Assembly: GCA_905397405.1 (NCBI GenBank)
Contig: CAJPVJ010000124.1
Location: forward strand, 1 to 38,002
Direction of reading: 5' to 3'
Length of the DNA: 38,002 nt
DNA from: Oppiella nova
Lineage: Eukaryota > Arthropoda > Arachnida > Sarcoptiformes > Oppiidae
Made by a program: the position numbers and the translations under genes. Each line of letters starts with the position of its first letter. The first letter of the stretch is position 1. A model generated the notes under the pieces. The model was not told the origin of the DNA. It saw only the letters and a program-made list of their open reading frames with translations, and did not search any database. This document shows, one piece after another, positions 22,613 to 35,663 of the stretch.

Positions 22613-24619
22613 TTATTGTTTTAAGTTTCATCATATTTTATACGACAACTAGTCTTAACAGAAGTTTGAGTTTTTAATCGATTCTATTGTCTAAAACTTT
22701 ATCTTAAATGTCAGAAACATATCATATCATATGTTTGCAATTATATACTGTACACACAGTATAATGTAAAAATAACTTATATAATATTTTAAAATCAAAA
22801 CTTATACAAATGATCGATATACATGTCTTTTTAAAAGTAAATTTTGTAAGTATTTAAAACTTTTAGACCAAATTATTTCTTGTATAAATTTAAAAATGAC
22901 AAATACTTTATTTAATATAAAATTGAATTAATTTATGTAATACAATATTATGTAATAGATTAAGTTTATCTCATCTCAGGTGCTTTTTATTGTATGGGTT
23001 TGTAATTTATATAAGTTTTTATTACATTTAATCTATAAAAATATGACACTTTTAGAGATAATTTAGATATTTATAGCTTTCGTTTTTCTTATAATTATGG
23101 AGTAATATATTCACAATTTTCTACACAAATGACTGTTAATAAGAATTTTTATCAGACAAAAGCCGTCAGTAATTCATACAAGACTTATGAGAGATTTTCT
23201 GTTAGATTTCTTCCAACAAATAGTCAACAAATATTACCACAATAATTGTATTTAAGTCTATGGCTCAATATCTTTAATCAATAATAATTTTAAGTCATAT
23301 AAGTGTTCAATTAGTATTATTCAAATTAAGTAATATTTTTTAAAATTAGATTGATTTTATTCTGACCTTATTATTAAATAAGTTTGTCGTTAAAAATGAA
23401 TTAATTGTTTTTATAATAACAAGATTTAATTAAAATAAGTTGGAAATTATGTTTTATTGAGAGCAGATATTAAAGAATTGAAATTGAAGGAAATTTATAA
23501 TCAAGATTAAAATCTATTCGATGCTTATTGATTAAAATATCTGAAACACCATTGTATTGAATTTAACAGTATTTATTACTTCTTAATAATGAACTTTTAT
23601 AACTAGTCATTAGGTAATACATTGCAAAAGTGGTCAAAACCAACATAAGATTATAACATATAAATAATGGAAAACTAAGGGAAACTGAACTCAATTTACA
23701 TAAGGCTTTACATTATATTTTAGACTAACTTTAAAATTCAAGATATTCATTTCATAAAAAATATTTGCATTAAAAATCTTACAAATATTTTGACTAATTG
23801 AACAATTAATGTCAAACATAATTAAGTTCTCAAATTAAATCTTAAAGGTATTTACATACAAAATATTTTAGATAATTATTAATTTTGATATTATTTTCAC
23901 TTTTAACTATAATTTGTTAAAATTATTATTGAGATGTAATTAATTTTAAATTGTTTATTTCTAATAATATTGTATAATAATTGTAAATAATATATATTTA
24001 AATTAACAATATGACCTAGAACAGTACAGTATATAATAGCTGTCAATAACGTGCCTCTTGTGTTGATGTGATGTATAACTTATAATGCGCTCAATATTTG
24101 TCTCAAATTCATATCATTATGTCATTCATTGTAATCCTTTCAATAGATTTAATAATCTTTTGAACGCTTTATAAAACTTATTGTAAACTATTCCTCAATA
24201 ATAATGACTTGAATATTAAATCTCATTTAAATCTCATATATTGTTCACTACTTTATTACAACTCTCACGATGTGTTGCTTTAGTGATGAGAAGCATCTAA
24301 TTGGCCATGGTATATCTGGTATATCTACAAGGTGAAATATACGTTACTTGCTAAATAGTGCCCTGGTGAATTGCCATGAAATATTTGACCGGTATTCACA
24401 GTGTGGTTGTGTGGCTGTGAGACAGAGGGCGGTGTTGTATTGGTGGCACTGCAATGACTGCAATGAGTGTTTGATGCTCTGACTGCCGCAGTGTTGCCAT
24501 CGTATGCATAGACATAGAGTTGGCGTCTGTTGTGACCAAAAGAGCGCACTTTTACACGACGTCTGGCGCTCTGTTGTCTCACTTGACTGTCACCTCATTG
24601 TCACTCATTTGATCCAATT
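22613..24619. other. Intergenic, TRIM9 to ASF1
   Basis: About 2 kb. The first 1.7 kb is very AT-rich and holds the TRIM9 3' UTR, but I could not pick a clear AATAAA. From about 24340 the composition becomes less AT-rich, which fits the ASF1 promoter and 5' UTR. An 85-codon minus-strand frame at 24325-24582 in that part is Arg-, Ser- and Thr-rich and unrecognised. Confidence 0.7.
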
Positions 24620-25416
24620 ATGGCGAAGGTATGTCTCTTATTGATTCACGAGACCATATCATAGATAACTAATGGTTTGATGCAATGATAGGCACATATC
24701 GTGAATATAGTGGTGTTGGGTAAGTGTTGTCGTGTCTGTCCATCACTGGTCTGTCACTAATGCGTGGATGTGTTGCATGTCTTGCAGACAATCCGTCGGA
24801 TTTCTTCAATCCATTCCAGTTTGAGATCACATTTGAATGCATTGAAGACCTGAAGGAGGACTTGGAGTGGAAGATAATATACGTGGGATCGGCTGAGAGC
24901 GAAGAACACGACCAAACACTGGACACCGTATTCGTAGGTCCGGTGCCGGAGGGACGGCATATGTTTGTGTTTCAGGCCGACCCGCCCGACCCCGCAAAGA
25001 TCCCGGTGGCCGACGCCGTGGGGGTCACTGTCGTGCTGTTGACCTGTTCTTACAGGGGAAAGGAGTTCATCAGAGTTGGCTATTATGTGAACAACGAGTA
25101 CATGGATGCAGAGCTCCGGGAGAACCCTCCGACGGCCCCTCTCTTTGATAAGCTTCAGCGCAATGTGTTGGCCACCAGTCCTCGTGTCACCCGATTTAAG
25201 ATCGATTGGGGGGACAATCCGTGCGACAACTCGGAGCCCATCGAAGCAAACAGTGAGCCTATGGTCACCGAAAGCAACGGTCATAACACCAGTGGCAATG
25301 GCAATGCCGTCCACTCAGACTCCAGTCAACAACACGTGTCCGATGATAGTGTCGGTCCACTCAAACCAGTGCTCTGTCAGGACAGTAACCACAGTCAGAG
25401 TATGGAAGTGGCCTAA
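24620..25416 (+). CDS. asf1: Histone H3-H4 chaperone ASF1
   Basis: Exons 24620-24628, 24692-24719 and 24788-25416 give 221 residues. The first coding exon holds only the three codons M-A-K; introns are 63 and 68 bp. The 155-residue ASF1 core is intact, beginning MAKAHIVNIVVLDNPSDFF. Residues known to bind H3-H4 are present: Asp54 (SAESEEHD), Val94 (VGVTVV) and Arg108 (KEFIRVGYYVNNEY). The C-terminal tail (about 157-221) is acidic and rich in Ser, Asn and His, as in other ASF1 tails that are phosphorylated by Tousled-like kinases. ASF1 hands H3-H4 to CAF-1 and HIRA in the nucleus. The start is fixed by the conserved MAK and by phase. Confidence 0.97.
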
Positions 25417-26745
25417 CCTTCTGCTTCTGCCCCCACCCTAACCCCAATCATACCGTCCCTCTAGTAGTTGTATTTATATTGCAATTAATGTTCAATTTTA
25501 ATACCCCTTCCCTCCCTTCACTTCATATTTATTTGTTTTTATTACAGTTATAATTAATCTCTGATTGCTTTCAATTGATTTCATTGTCTATTGTAAAACA
25601 TTTTTGATAACAATTTTAAATTTTGTAAATTTCAACAAATTATAGGAAAAGGTTCTCATTATTAAAAACAACTCAATTAAAGTGTATTAAAGTGTATCCA
25701 ATTTTTGCATTTATTAAAACCCAATGTCTTTGTGATTCACATTTCAAATGAGTCACTGTATGCATGTTATGAATGGCATCAATGCCTATACACTGGACTC
25801 CAAGAGTCCATCGGTATACGGGACGGGCGTATAGTTGTGGAGTCAAAGAGATTAGAGAATATGTTTACTATAATACTGATAATTATATGAATAGCATTTA
25901 CTCGATTGAAATAATAGTTTTCAGGCAACTAATATATCTGATTAATAAATGCCACTTTGGAGACTAGTAACCAAACTTATCAATAGCACAGTACAAGTCA
26001 GTACATACGGTAGCGTACAGTAGAGAGTGGAAAGGGAGAGAAAAAGAGGGAGACTTAGAGGGATACAGAGGAGGACCGATAGTGTCATACACTCATAGCT
26101 CGCATGCATTGACTCAATGAATGAATGAATCGATGGGAGACTCACTGGTATTGAAGGCATGAAAACAAAAATAAATGTATTTCTCGTTCAATGAATCAGT
26201 GAATAGAGTGTTGTGTTTGTGCTGTCATTGCATTGCCATCAGTGCTCTCACCGTAACATCACTTCAACTGATCTCTGTTTGAGTCCATTCTTGTGTCACT
26301 TAGTTGTGAGATAATGGACTCATTTGATTACATTATTTGGTTCACTAATTGACAACATTATGGCAATTATCTGATTATTTGATCCCCCAATCAAGTGATG
26401 CCAAAGTGCAGCAAATATGCAAAACCGTGGCATTTGTGGTCTGTTTTTGATGTTAATTACTATTTATTATATAATTATAGCTATTATTAGATTCACTAAT
26501 AAATCTCTATTTCATTATAAATACAATATTTTATTATTAATCAAATGACATGACACTTAAATTGATTCTACCGGTGCCCATACCAATTAGACAATAAATG
26601 GTTAGGTTATACTATCCACTATTAATACTATCCAGGTTATTAATCATAAATGTATGAAACGGGAGGGTATTATGGGCGCCGGTGTCTCGGACTATATTAC
26701 TGTTAGTAAACTACAAACTCATTGTTCATTTGGATTGTCATTGAA
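25417..26745. other. Intergenic, ASF1 to PTK7/off-track
   Basis: Contains the ASF1 3' UTR (AT-rich, no clear AATAAA; an AATTAAA-like variant near 25676) and the promoter side of the next gene. A G/A-rich polypurine run at about 26018-26075 is the only local oddity. A TCAGT initiator-like word lies near 26239. No gene was recognised. Confidence 0.65.
26018..26075 (+). repeat. Polypurine (G/A-rich) tract upstream of PTK7/off-track
   Basis: About 58 bases consist almost entirely of A and G, with a few pyrimidine breaks. Such tracts are common near arthropod promoters (GAGA-like). The function here is a guess. Confidence 0.5.
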
Positions 26746-29700
26746 ATGACAGCATATCTAGTGGTGGCACTCGTGGTGATCGGTTGGGTGGCCAGTGATG
26801 ACACCCTATACTTCTCACCCAAACCTCAGGACAAGAGTGTGATTGAAGGCAAACCAGTGGTGATTGAGTGCGGAATCGGCGACAATGGGAGCGGTCATCA
26901 CATTACCATCCATTGGAGTCATGACAACAAGCATGTGGTGTATGACTCGCGAAGGTTCCAGAAGAATGGCAATCTGGTCATCACTTATGCGGATCACACC
27001 AAAGACTCGGGTCATTACACTTGTGTTGCCACTAATGACACTTCCGGTCATTCCATACAACAAACCATTGATTTGAAAGTTTTTTGTGAGTTTTCATACT
27101 TTACGTTATATTCCTATTGTTTATACAGTATATTTATAAAAGGTGCTATAGTTTGAATCCAGTTAATTTTGAATACAAAATATAAAGATACAAGTTTATG
27201 CTTGCGTTATATGATTTACAGTAAGTTATATATAATTAATATAATGATGATTTTGTTATAAAACGATTACTATAAAATTATAATGCTACCGGTGGTTGCT
27301 ATCGTATTAGATTTGCTATTTACGAGTACTATAAGTCTTACTTGTTAGTAATTGTAATACAGTATGGCATTTTAAGAATAATGGTAATACTGTAGAATCT
27401 AGGTAATAGAGTGTAGATAAAGTATTAAAATTGAAAAGCATATTTACATACAACTAATTTTTACTTTACTCTGATTGATGTCTGGTTTATATCAAACATA
27501 CTTCTAGTTGTACAGTTGGTTGTACATACTTTACTATACAGAATCTGTATTCGCAAATATTAAATATTTTAAAACTGATTTTTAAAATAGTGAAGAATAT
27601 TGTGAATTGATTTGTGAGCACTTGTGCCTAATTGGATGTCAGGCTACTTATTGAATAAATTAAAAGAATTTGAATTAATAATATTAATGAGTGCTAATAA
27701 GTTATGTAATGTTTTGTCGGTTATCTGAAAATACCAGATGTTTTAGTTTTAGTGAACATTATTTGCTTTTCTATGTTTGCATTGGTTTGCAACTTGCATG
27801 TGAAAAGCATTGCATTGATTACTGCATACGGTATGACTTTCACAGACTTTTCTATATTATGTGAGATAATCGACAAATTAAGTTATACTTCGGTCGCAGT
27901 TCTTTGACTCGATATCTAAATAATCAGTAGTCCTTGTTTGCCATCATTTAATTTATTTGTCTTTCATTTGTTTCACACAATCACTGCTTCTCTAATGGAG
28001 TAAAACGTGAAATGTGTTCAACTTCTTCTCTAAACTCAAAACCGCTTTTATTTATCAATTCAAAGAACTCTTAGTTTGTCTATCAATCAGTCATCCCTTA
28101 TAAACACACAAAATTGCATCTTATAATCAATTAGTGTTATGATTAGGTCGATCCACTCCCACACATCCCTTCCCTCTCATCATTTTTAACTTATAAATAC
28201 AGTATATCTGGGTTGCTATCAATTTTAACTCTATTTCCTATAATTATGTTAAATGAATTCAAGATTAATTAGCTCTACATTTGATAAATTATAAGTTTAA
28301 ATGTCTTTAATATAAACGTTTCTGATTTAAACAAACTTTGCCACTACGTACCCGTCCCCTACGAGTGGGTTCCTACTGAATTCACCTAAACGAGACTTAA
28401 TTTTCATATCTAAATATTATTAAGATAATGAATTAATTTTAATATTATATAAAATTACAACCATTGAAGGGTTGAGCGATTTCGTAAAAGTCAGCCAACA
28501 CTTGGAGCCCAAAAGTGAGAGTAATCCAGAGAATAATGAGATAATAGTGAGCTGTGATGCTGTGGGCAATCCTGAGCCCAGAATTGAATTCCTATACAAT
28601 TCGGTGAAAATCCATCGAAACTCAAAGCTCTCTGTTCGTCATAAACGCCTTCACATATCCAACGAATCGGCCGCTAATAATGGCATCTATTCGTGTCGGG
28701 CCAGCAATAGTGCCGCTAAAGTAGACAGCAATGAGAACTTTGAACTCAATATTAAAGGTAAGAATTTGTTATGCAATAATTTATTACAGTATTATAACAA
28801 TTTGATGTATTTATTGATACAGTATGTGTCATAATTATCGATAATTTCTGTATTAAATTTTTAAATTCATTTTATAGCCGAAGGTGTTCCACATTTGACA
28901 GAAATATCCAAATATTCAGTAATTAAAGTGAACGAAAGTATTGAACTGAAGTGTGTGTTCACGAACGCGATATCCATTGAATGGTATGCACCCAACAAAG
29001 ATGTGCCAATTGTGAACAACTCGAGGTTTATATTTGTATTTCTTAATTGAGATGTAATTGATAATATATAATAATGTAATTTATTTTGAACAGAATTACT
29101 GTTTACCCGAACGGTTCACTTGTAATAAATCGAGTCGAGAAAGAAGACAACGGCTATTATAAATGTGTTGCCCTTCCCATTGATAGCAAGGATTCTGACA
29201 AAACTCAGACATTTTCCACTCGCCTTCAAATTGCCTGTAAATATGAATTTATAAAATTCTTTTCATTGTGTTCTCATAAGTAATTTCATTCAGATTTAGA
29301 AGATTTCGATGCAAATGATTTGAGCTCAACATATGCGCCAAACCTTAATTTACATGTCGTGCCAAAGAATAGTCCAAAAATTGAATTCTTTTGTATTCCT
29401 CCAAACGGTGTCCCAAAGCCCAGGCTGTGGTGGGAAGACCCGAACGGCAATATTGTCTCCGATTCCGGAAGGATTCGCGTCGACGAGAATACACTGATTA
29501 TTGAGGGACCCGTCAAGAAGAGCGATGGCGGCAAATACTATTGTGTGGCACACAATATGGCCGCGAAGACCAGCAAATTCTTCGACATATACGTGTCAAC
29601 CCCTCCCACACTCACTGATCCCAACAGTATTATTGCTGATGAGGACGGACTGGCAGTTATGCACTGCTTATATACAGCCAGTCCTCATACAACTGTCAAA

Positions 29701-32454
29701 TGGATTAAAAATGGGAAATATATACAACATTCTGTCTCCCATTTGGTCTTAAATAATGGAAGTCTTATCATAAAAAGTGCCCAAATTATGGATTCTGGTC
29801 AATATGTGTGCGAAATTAATTCAACCGGCTTTCAAATAATTCGCTCGAAAACTGCAAACCTTACGATTAGAGAGAAATTGAAATTCTTTAATATCCCCAC
29901 CAATAAGAATCTGGAACTCCATTCTAAGTCTAAACTGATCTGTAAAGCCAGAGGCGCCCCAATTCTGACCGTCAAATGGGTTAAATGGACTAAAGAGGGC
30001 CAACTGAAGGGCTTGGAGTGGCCCAACCATATACACGACTCAAACGGCACACTTGAATTCAATGTCGTTAATAGGTATGCTATTATGTTTTGTGTCGTAT
30101 TATTATAAATGTTATAAAAACTTATTGATTAAATTAACTAATGTTTTGGTGGACAGAGAGGACGCTGGTAACTATACTTGTATTGCCACCAATTCTCAAG
30201 GAATTATCAATACAAGCATTGAGGGTAATTATGATTTTTATTATCACTGAATATATTGTTAATTAAAATATGTGGTAATTTTTTGGGAATAGTGTGGGTA
30301 ACAGTTAAACCCAAGTTCACTGTTGAACCTAAACCCCAATCCATTGTTGAAGGCGTTTCTGTACTGTTAGACTGTAAGGCAGAGGGTAAGAGATGTTATT
30401 TTTGCTATTAATACATAACTAAATGTCTCATATTCTTACAATATATCACTATAAATCAAATCAATTTGAAAATGACTTAATGATAAGCTTATTATATATT
30501 CAATTCAATAAGTAATTATCACTATAGAGTACATTGTTTTATAATTTCCAATTAAATTGCACTCCAGTAATAAATATAATTATCGGAATAAAGTTAGTCA
30601 TGATTATATAAAATGTGTTTTAAATTTACATTTTTATCAGTATTTAAGCAATGGAATTTATTTTAAATTTAATTTTAAGCAATTATTATATTAATAGTTT
30701 GAAGCTCTTTACAAAAGTATAGCTAATAGTATAGAATTTGATTGAATTTAATGCATAATACATTGTAAATGATTGCAAACGAGTCGTGAGTATAGCCTTT
30801 GGCGTAGCTCTCTGTTTGAATATGAAATCAATTTTCTATACTATACTTCATTGCATTCAAGAATAAAAAGACATTAATCTAAAGTTAATGTTTAGGTGAA
30901 CCCAATCCCAGTTTACAATGGGATAAGGATAATGTGCTCAATGGCTTTGATGAACAGAGATTTTCAGTTATGGCTAACGGCTCTCTCCTTATAAATGATG
31001 TTCATATTGAAGGCGAGTCTTAATTATAATAATTTTGGAGTTTTTATTGAATAATATTTTTGTAGATTCAGGAAAATATGGTTGCACAGCAGGCAATTCC
31101 GGGGGTTTCAGCCGCACTGAAGTCACTCTTACTGTTAAGAGCGCCGATACCTATAATTTGAATCATTTAGGGATGAATTCCGAAGAGAATAAGAATAAGA
31201 TGACGAGAACTGTTACCATAACGTTAGGCGCTGCGGCTCTCTATATGTTTCTGGTTATGGCTCTTATGATATACTGTCGGTACAGGAGAGCCAAACGAAA
31301 GGCATCGGCAGTCACTCGAACGGCTCATAACAATAAGTCAGAGAACGGCGACTTAGAGCTCAAAGATCGCGCCAAGACTGCCGACAACCCCGAACAGCAC
31401 CGACTCCTTACGGACGACAAGCAAAAGCAAACGGCAAATAAGATCCGAAGTGAGGGCGACCTCCACTCGCAGACGTCCAGTAATCACAGCTCCAAACGAA
31501 GTAAATCTCCGTTTGACAAACTAGAGATGGCTCGACACGACCTCCAAAAGTTATGTCTCCTTGGTCATGGAGAGTTCGGTGAAGTATTCTTAGCCAAAGC
31601 TAACATCAATAACAATAAAAGCATAGAAAACGGACAAATCGTTTTGGTTAAGGTTTTGCAGTCAAAGGACGAGAATATAGTGTTTGACTATAAGAGGGAA
31701 ATCGAAATGTTTCACAAACTAAGTAACGATAGAATCGTCAAAGTGATCGGTCTTTGCAGATCGGATTCGGATCCATTTTGGTTTGTATTGGAATACAGCG
31801 ATTGGGGAGATCTGAAGCAATTTCTTTTGGCCACAAGAGATGATAAGAGCCGTCGGGGCGGCCCTAAGCCTACACCACTCACATTACCACAAATGATTGG
31901 AATCGGACAACAAATTGCTTTCGCAATGGAGTACTTAACTAATAACCGATTCGTTCACAAAGACTTGGCCACAAGAAACTGCTTGATTACCTCTAAACTT
32001 GACATTAAACTTAGCAGTACTTCGCTGTCGAAAGATACCTATTCTGCAGAGTAAGTCAATGAATAATATTTGTTATTGTTTTATAAGATGACAACTAAAT
32101 TGTGATTACAATGACAGATATTTCAATTACCAAAACCGTGATCTCCCGATCCGATGGGCGCCACACGAGGCGGTCATAGAGGACGAGTGGTCGGCCAAAA
32201 GTGATGTCTATTCGTTCGCAGTCATCGTTTGGGAGATTTGCTTTCAGGCAGAACTTCCATTCTCTCAGATGAATGATTTAAGTGTTATTCGTTTGCTTGA
32301 ACAAAATGAACTCAAACTCGAGGCGCCCGAAGCCATACCAAACATTTTGAGGGATCTATTGATGAAATGTTGGAGTACTAGTCCTAAAGACAGACCAACT
32401 TTTACAGATATTTATCATACATTAAACAAAGCACTTCATAATATTAATAAATAA
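26746..32454 (+). CDS. otk: PTK7/off-track receptor pseudokinase (seven Ig domains, TM, inactive tyrosine-kinase fold)
   Basis: Ten exons: 26746-27085, 28470-28757, 28878-29025, 29094-29236, 29294-30074, 30157-30224, 30293-30385, 30896-31012, 31066-32050, 32118-32454. All phases agree, giving 1099 residues (human PTK7 has about 1070). A signal peptide (MTAYLVVALVVIGWVAS) is followed by seven Ig domains, each with the late D-x-G-x-Y-x-C motif or a close variant. The membrane helix is at about 709-728 (31212-31271), and the kinase-like domain runs from about 818 to the end. The glycine loop GHGEFGEV, the Lys of VLVK and the HKD of FVHKDLATRN are kept, but DFG is replaced by STS (32016-32024), where human PTK7 has ALG. 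The protein is thus predicted inactive. The family acts as a Wnt/planar-polarity and plexin co-receptor at the plasma membrane. One intron (31013-31065) uses a GC donor. Confidence 0.95.
27086..28469 (+). other. PTK7/off-track intron 1
   Basis: This 1.4 kb phase-1 intron lies between the first and second Ig exons (GTGAGT to TTGAAG). It is AT-rich with several TACAGTA words. The acceptor has a weak pyrimidine tract but is fixed by the reading frame of the second Ig exon. No nested gene was seen. Confidence 0.75.
30386..30895 (+). other. PTK7/off-track intron inside the seventh Ig domain
   Basis: 510 bp, phase 1, GTAAGA to GTTTAG. It is AT-rich and I see nothing else in it. It splits the seventh Ig just after the first Cys strand (LLDCKAEG). 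Confidence 0.8.
31013..31065 (+). other. GC-AG intron in PTK7/off-track
   Basis: This 53-bp intron begins GCGAGT after exon end AAG and ends TTTGTAG. Only this junction rebuilds the Asp of the seventh Ig D-S-G-K-Y-G-C motif in phase 1. Using the nearby GT four bases inside would shift the frame. Confidence 0.85.
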
Positions 32455-35400
32455 TTTTCAGCTAAAATCTAATATTATTTTTACAATATTTCAATATTTG
32501 CAACGAATTCTGAATATTATCTCAATTCTAACGATTAAAAAATCCGTCTAAAATAGGAATTTTAAACCAAAAATACAGTATTAGGAATATTATGAAATTT
32601 ATAAATTCATGTATTCTTTACAATATTTGCAACTATTTTCCATGTTTTATTATCAAGAAACACATTTTACACAATTTTTTATGATTCATACTTTGATTTT
32701 TTCATAAAAGTATTTAACAAATCAATCTTTTCTACGAAGAAAAGTATTATCAAATATTTATATTAACTATACAAACAATCACTTAATCATTGCATTCAAT
32801 TCATTGTAATTTAAGTTTAATGAAACATTTATTCATCAAATGATATATATATTATAAATGACTTATTAATAATAAGTTATCATTTTCTAGTCCTTTGCTT
32901 TTTGTATCAATCATTCAAATGATGACTATTTTTGAGTTGATTTTATGTATAAATGATAATCCGATGTAATTTATATGAAAACAAATTGAAATACATTTGA
33001 AATAAAACGATGAGAATATTTGTCTCGAATTCTGCTTTCATATGACTTAATAGAGAAAATATTTGAACTTTTCTAACCATTTTAGAGGGCATTCATATGA
33101 TGAGTATATTTGCCAATAAGTGAAGCTATGGTTTGAGTGAATGCCAACTGAGTTGTTGTGGGTTAGGCATCCCTCTACCAGCCCTATCACTGCAGCAAAT
33201 GGCGAGAGTCTATGGCATTAAAGCTATATTCCTATTGTAGTGAATGTAAGCATCGCTTCCAATGAGTCCGACAATCGGTTGAAATTCAAGTTTTTATTTT
33301 ATACACCGTATGAACGCTATGTTAGCGTAACTCAAGAGTTCATTCACTCATCTGATTCACTGACGAGTGGTTCAGGTCTTAGCCCTTAACGTAAGACAAC
33401 TCCGACTCTACTCATCGTTTACGCATATTTTACGCCAGAATCATAGCATAGGCACAGAATTGAGTGCTGCAGAGTTGAAGTGTCAAACTCATCCAATTGA
33501 TCCCACTTACCACACATCACACCGACTTAACAATACTCTTAAGCATTGTGTTTTGCCTCTGATTAACGCTTATCTAAACCAACAAAAAAGGTAAGACTTA
33601 TCGATAATTCTCTATATGTTAGACAACTACTCATATCTAATACCTAACCATTTGATGAACAAATCTACTGTATTTGCTATTTGATATGATATTCAAAACT
33701 TGTTTACTGATTATATTATTTTGTCACTCAAAATATATTCAATTATATCACAAATTGTTTGCTAAACTCATTGTTTAAATACCAGTTCTTCTCAACTGTT
33801 CTCTATTTTAAGGATTCAGTTCATTATTATCGTGAAATAGAGGTCAAGAAAATCAAAGTTCTCGTAGTGTTGTACTCATTACTGTACATCACTGGGTATT
33901 TGTAAACATTCATATTTTTCTATATTGCTCATGCATATTGAGAATAATTAATTTGTAAATAATTTTTATTTATTTATTCAGTAATTCGTATTTTGTTGAC
34001 TATTTTTTTAGAGCAGAAAACAATATTTGTTTATATTTAATTACTATAAATTTAGCTCAAATCTTAAGATATAGTATTGATTAGAATATAGATATGATAG
34101 CAATATAACTTATTAATTCTACAAAACTAATGTATAATCATAATTTAGATGAATTTTGGTTTTTGATAAAACTTTGACTGAATGTGTTTCCTGAGAGGAA
34201 ATCACTTCAATTAATACACTTATGTATGCGGTTATCGTATAATAAAATAATTATTAGAAATAATGAACTGATCAAGATATTCAGTTATTGATATATTCAA
34301 TGATTAATTATTTTATATGAATCTCTATTTTGTTAAATAAAGATATTTTCCCAATTCATTAAATCAGTTTAATTTGAATTACAAAAATAATTCATAAGTT
34401 GAGATACAAATCGATTCAAATTGCTCGTCATATTTGAAATACAATATCAATGGATATCTGAGTTAAACTTAATTTCATTTCCTTTGAGATGTTATCAAAT
34501 ATTGTGATAAAGAATTCATAATATTTTTAGAATATATTACTCTATTATATAAGCAAAGCATTGAGTGATTCAGACATAACTTTTATAACCCTTTCGTCTG
34601 TTATATTAATAAAATAAATATATTCTTCATTGCAATCGATTCGGTCATTGAATCGCATCGAAGAGCTTTCAAATCAAAAGATTATTTGTGAAAATCTCAA
34701 TTCATTGCTCTCAAGGAAATATTTTTAACTTAAAAATAAGTTTTGGTTAAAAAAACAATAAAATATTTTTGTTGGTCTATAACAACAAATTTTAGGGCTT
34801 AAAAAGTCTTGTAATTTAAGTGTTTTTGTAAATAAAAATTAAGGGCTGACTCCCTAAAGATTATTAGTAATAATTGTCACAACAATTGAGTTATGTTTAA
34901 AAGTTATTTTTATAAACACAAGTCTGTTATCCCTTTAAATACTAATACATTTTTTAAATGCTTTAATTTTTATTAGTGATTACATGCAGTGAAAGTAGAT
35001 TTGGCTTTCAATGGATACAAACAATTGTTTGTTTCGGTTAAGTGTTTAGTATATTATTGTAATGATTAGCGAAACCACGAGAGCGTGAATTTCTTTTATG
35101 TATTGAATAGCTTTTTGAACGAAATTAGTTTTGTGTGAATAGTATTATACAATATTATACTTAAAAGCCATATAAAGTTTATGAGAGTCGAGTTGAGAGC
35201 AACCAATGGGTTATTATGTATGTATGGTAGGGAACGGCAGCACATCATCTGCAGGTGTATTGTCTGTCACTGTTAAGCATTCAGTGTATGTGAGTCAACC
35301 CTATTTGGTATTTAATCTTTAAATTATAGCGATTGCAGGCATTAATGCGTTGAACCCTATCTCTACCTGAGCTGTGGTCATAGACTTGCTGCTAATAGTT

Positions 35401-35663
35401 GGCTGCATAGACAGTATACCTGTTGTGTTGTATTAGGTAACTGAAGGGACAGACAGGTGCAGCACCTTTCCAGCAGGTGTTTGTCTATTTCGTATTTGTT
35501 TCCATTGGCATTCAATTGGTTTGAATACTTAAGATATAATAGTTTTAGAGATATTGAGAACACTTTGGATTAAAGCGTTACTCAACTCATAAGACACTGT
35601 AATAGTTGTTGCCTTCACTTCACTTATTATGTAAATTAATAGCAAAGCATTGATTGCAAAGTT
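32455..35663. other. Intergenic, PTK7/off-track to the PPP1R14-like gene
   Basis: 3.2 kb. 32455-33050 is the PTK7/off-track 3' side. 33110-33600 is less AT-rich and ends in a strong donor-like AAAAAAG/GTAAGA at about 33593, so it may be a 5' non-coding exon and promoter for the next gene. The 75-codon frame there (33367-33594) has no recognisable domain, and its phase does not fit the acceptor-like TTCCACATCAG ending at 35712. 33600-35150 is AT-rich with nothing recognised. 35160-35500 is again less AT-rich and could be promoter. Confidence 0.6.
33001..33006 (+). promoter_or_regulatory. Candidate poly(A) signal of PTK7/off-track
   Basis: AATAAA about 550 bp after the stop would give a normal 3' UTR. 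Another AATAAA overlaps the last codons (32446-32451) and is less likely to be used. Confidence 0.45.

Noticed and set aside
24325-24582. 85-codon minus-strand frame upstream of ASF1
   Set aside because: It falls in the less AT-rich promoter/5' UTR of ASF1, is basic and low-complexity, and has no splice or domain support.
24757-25314. 185-codon minus-strand open frame
   Set aside because: It lies almost wholly antisense to the conserved ASF1 coding exon. Its openness follows from ASF1 codon use, and its peptide has no domain.
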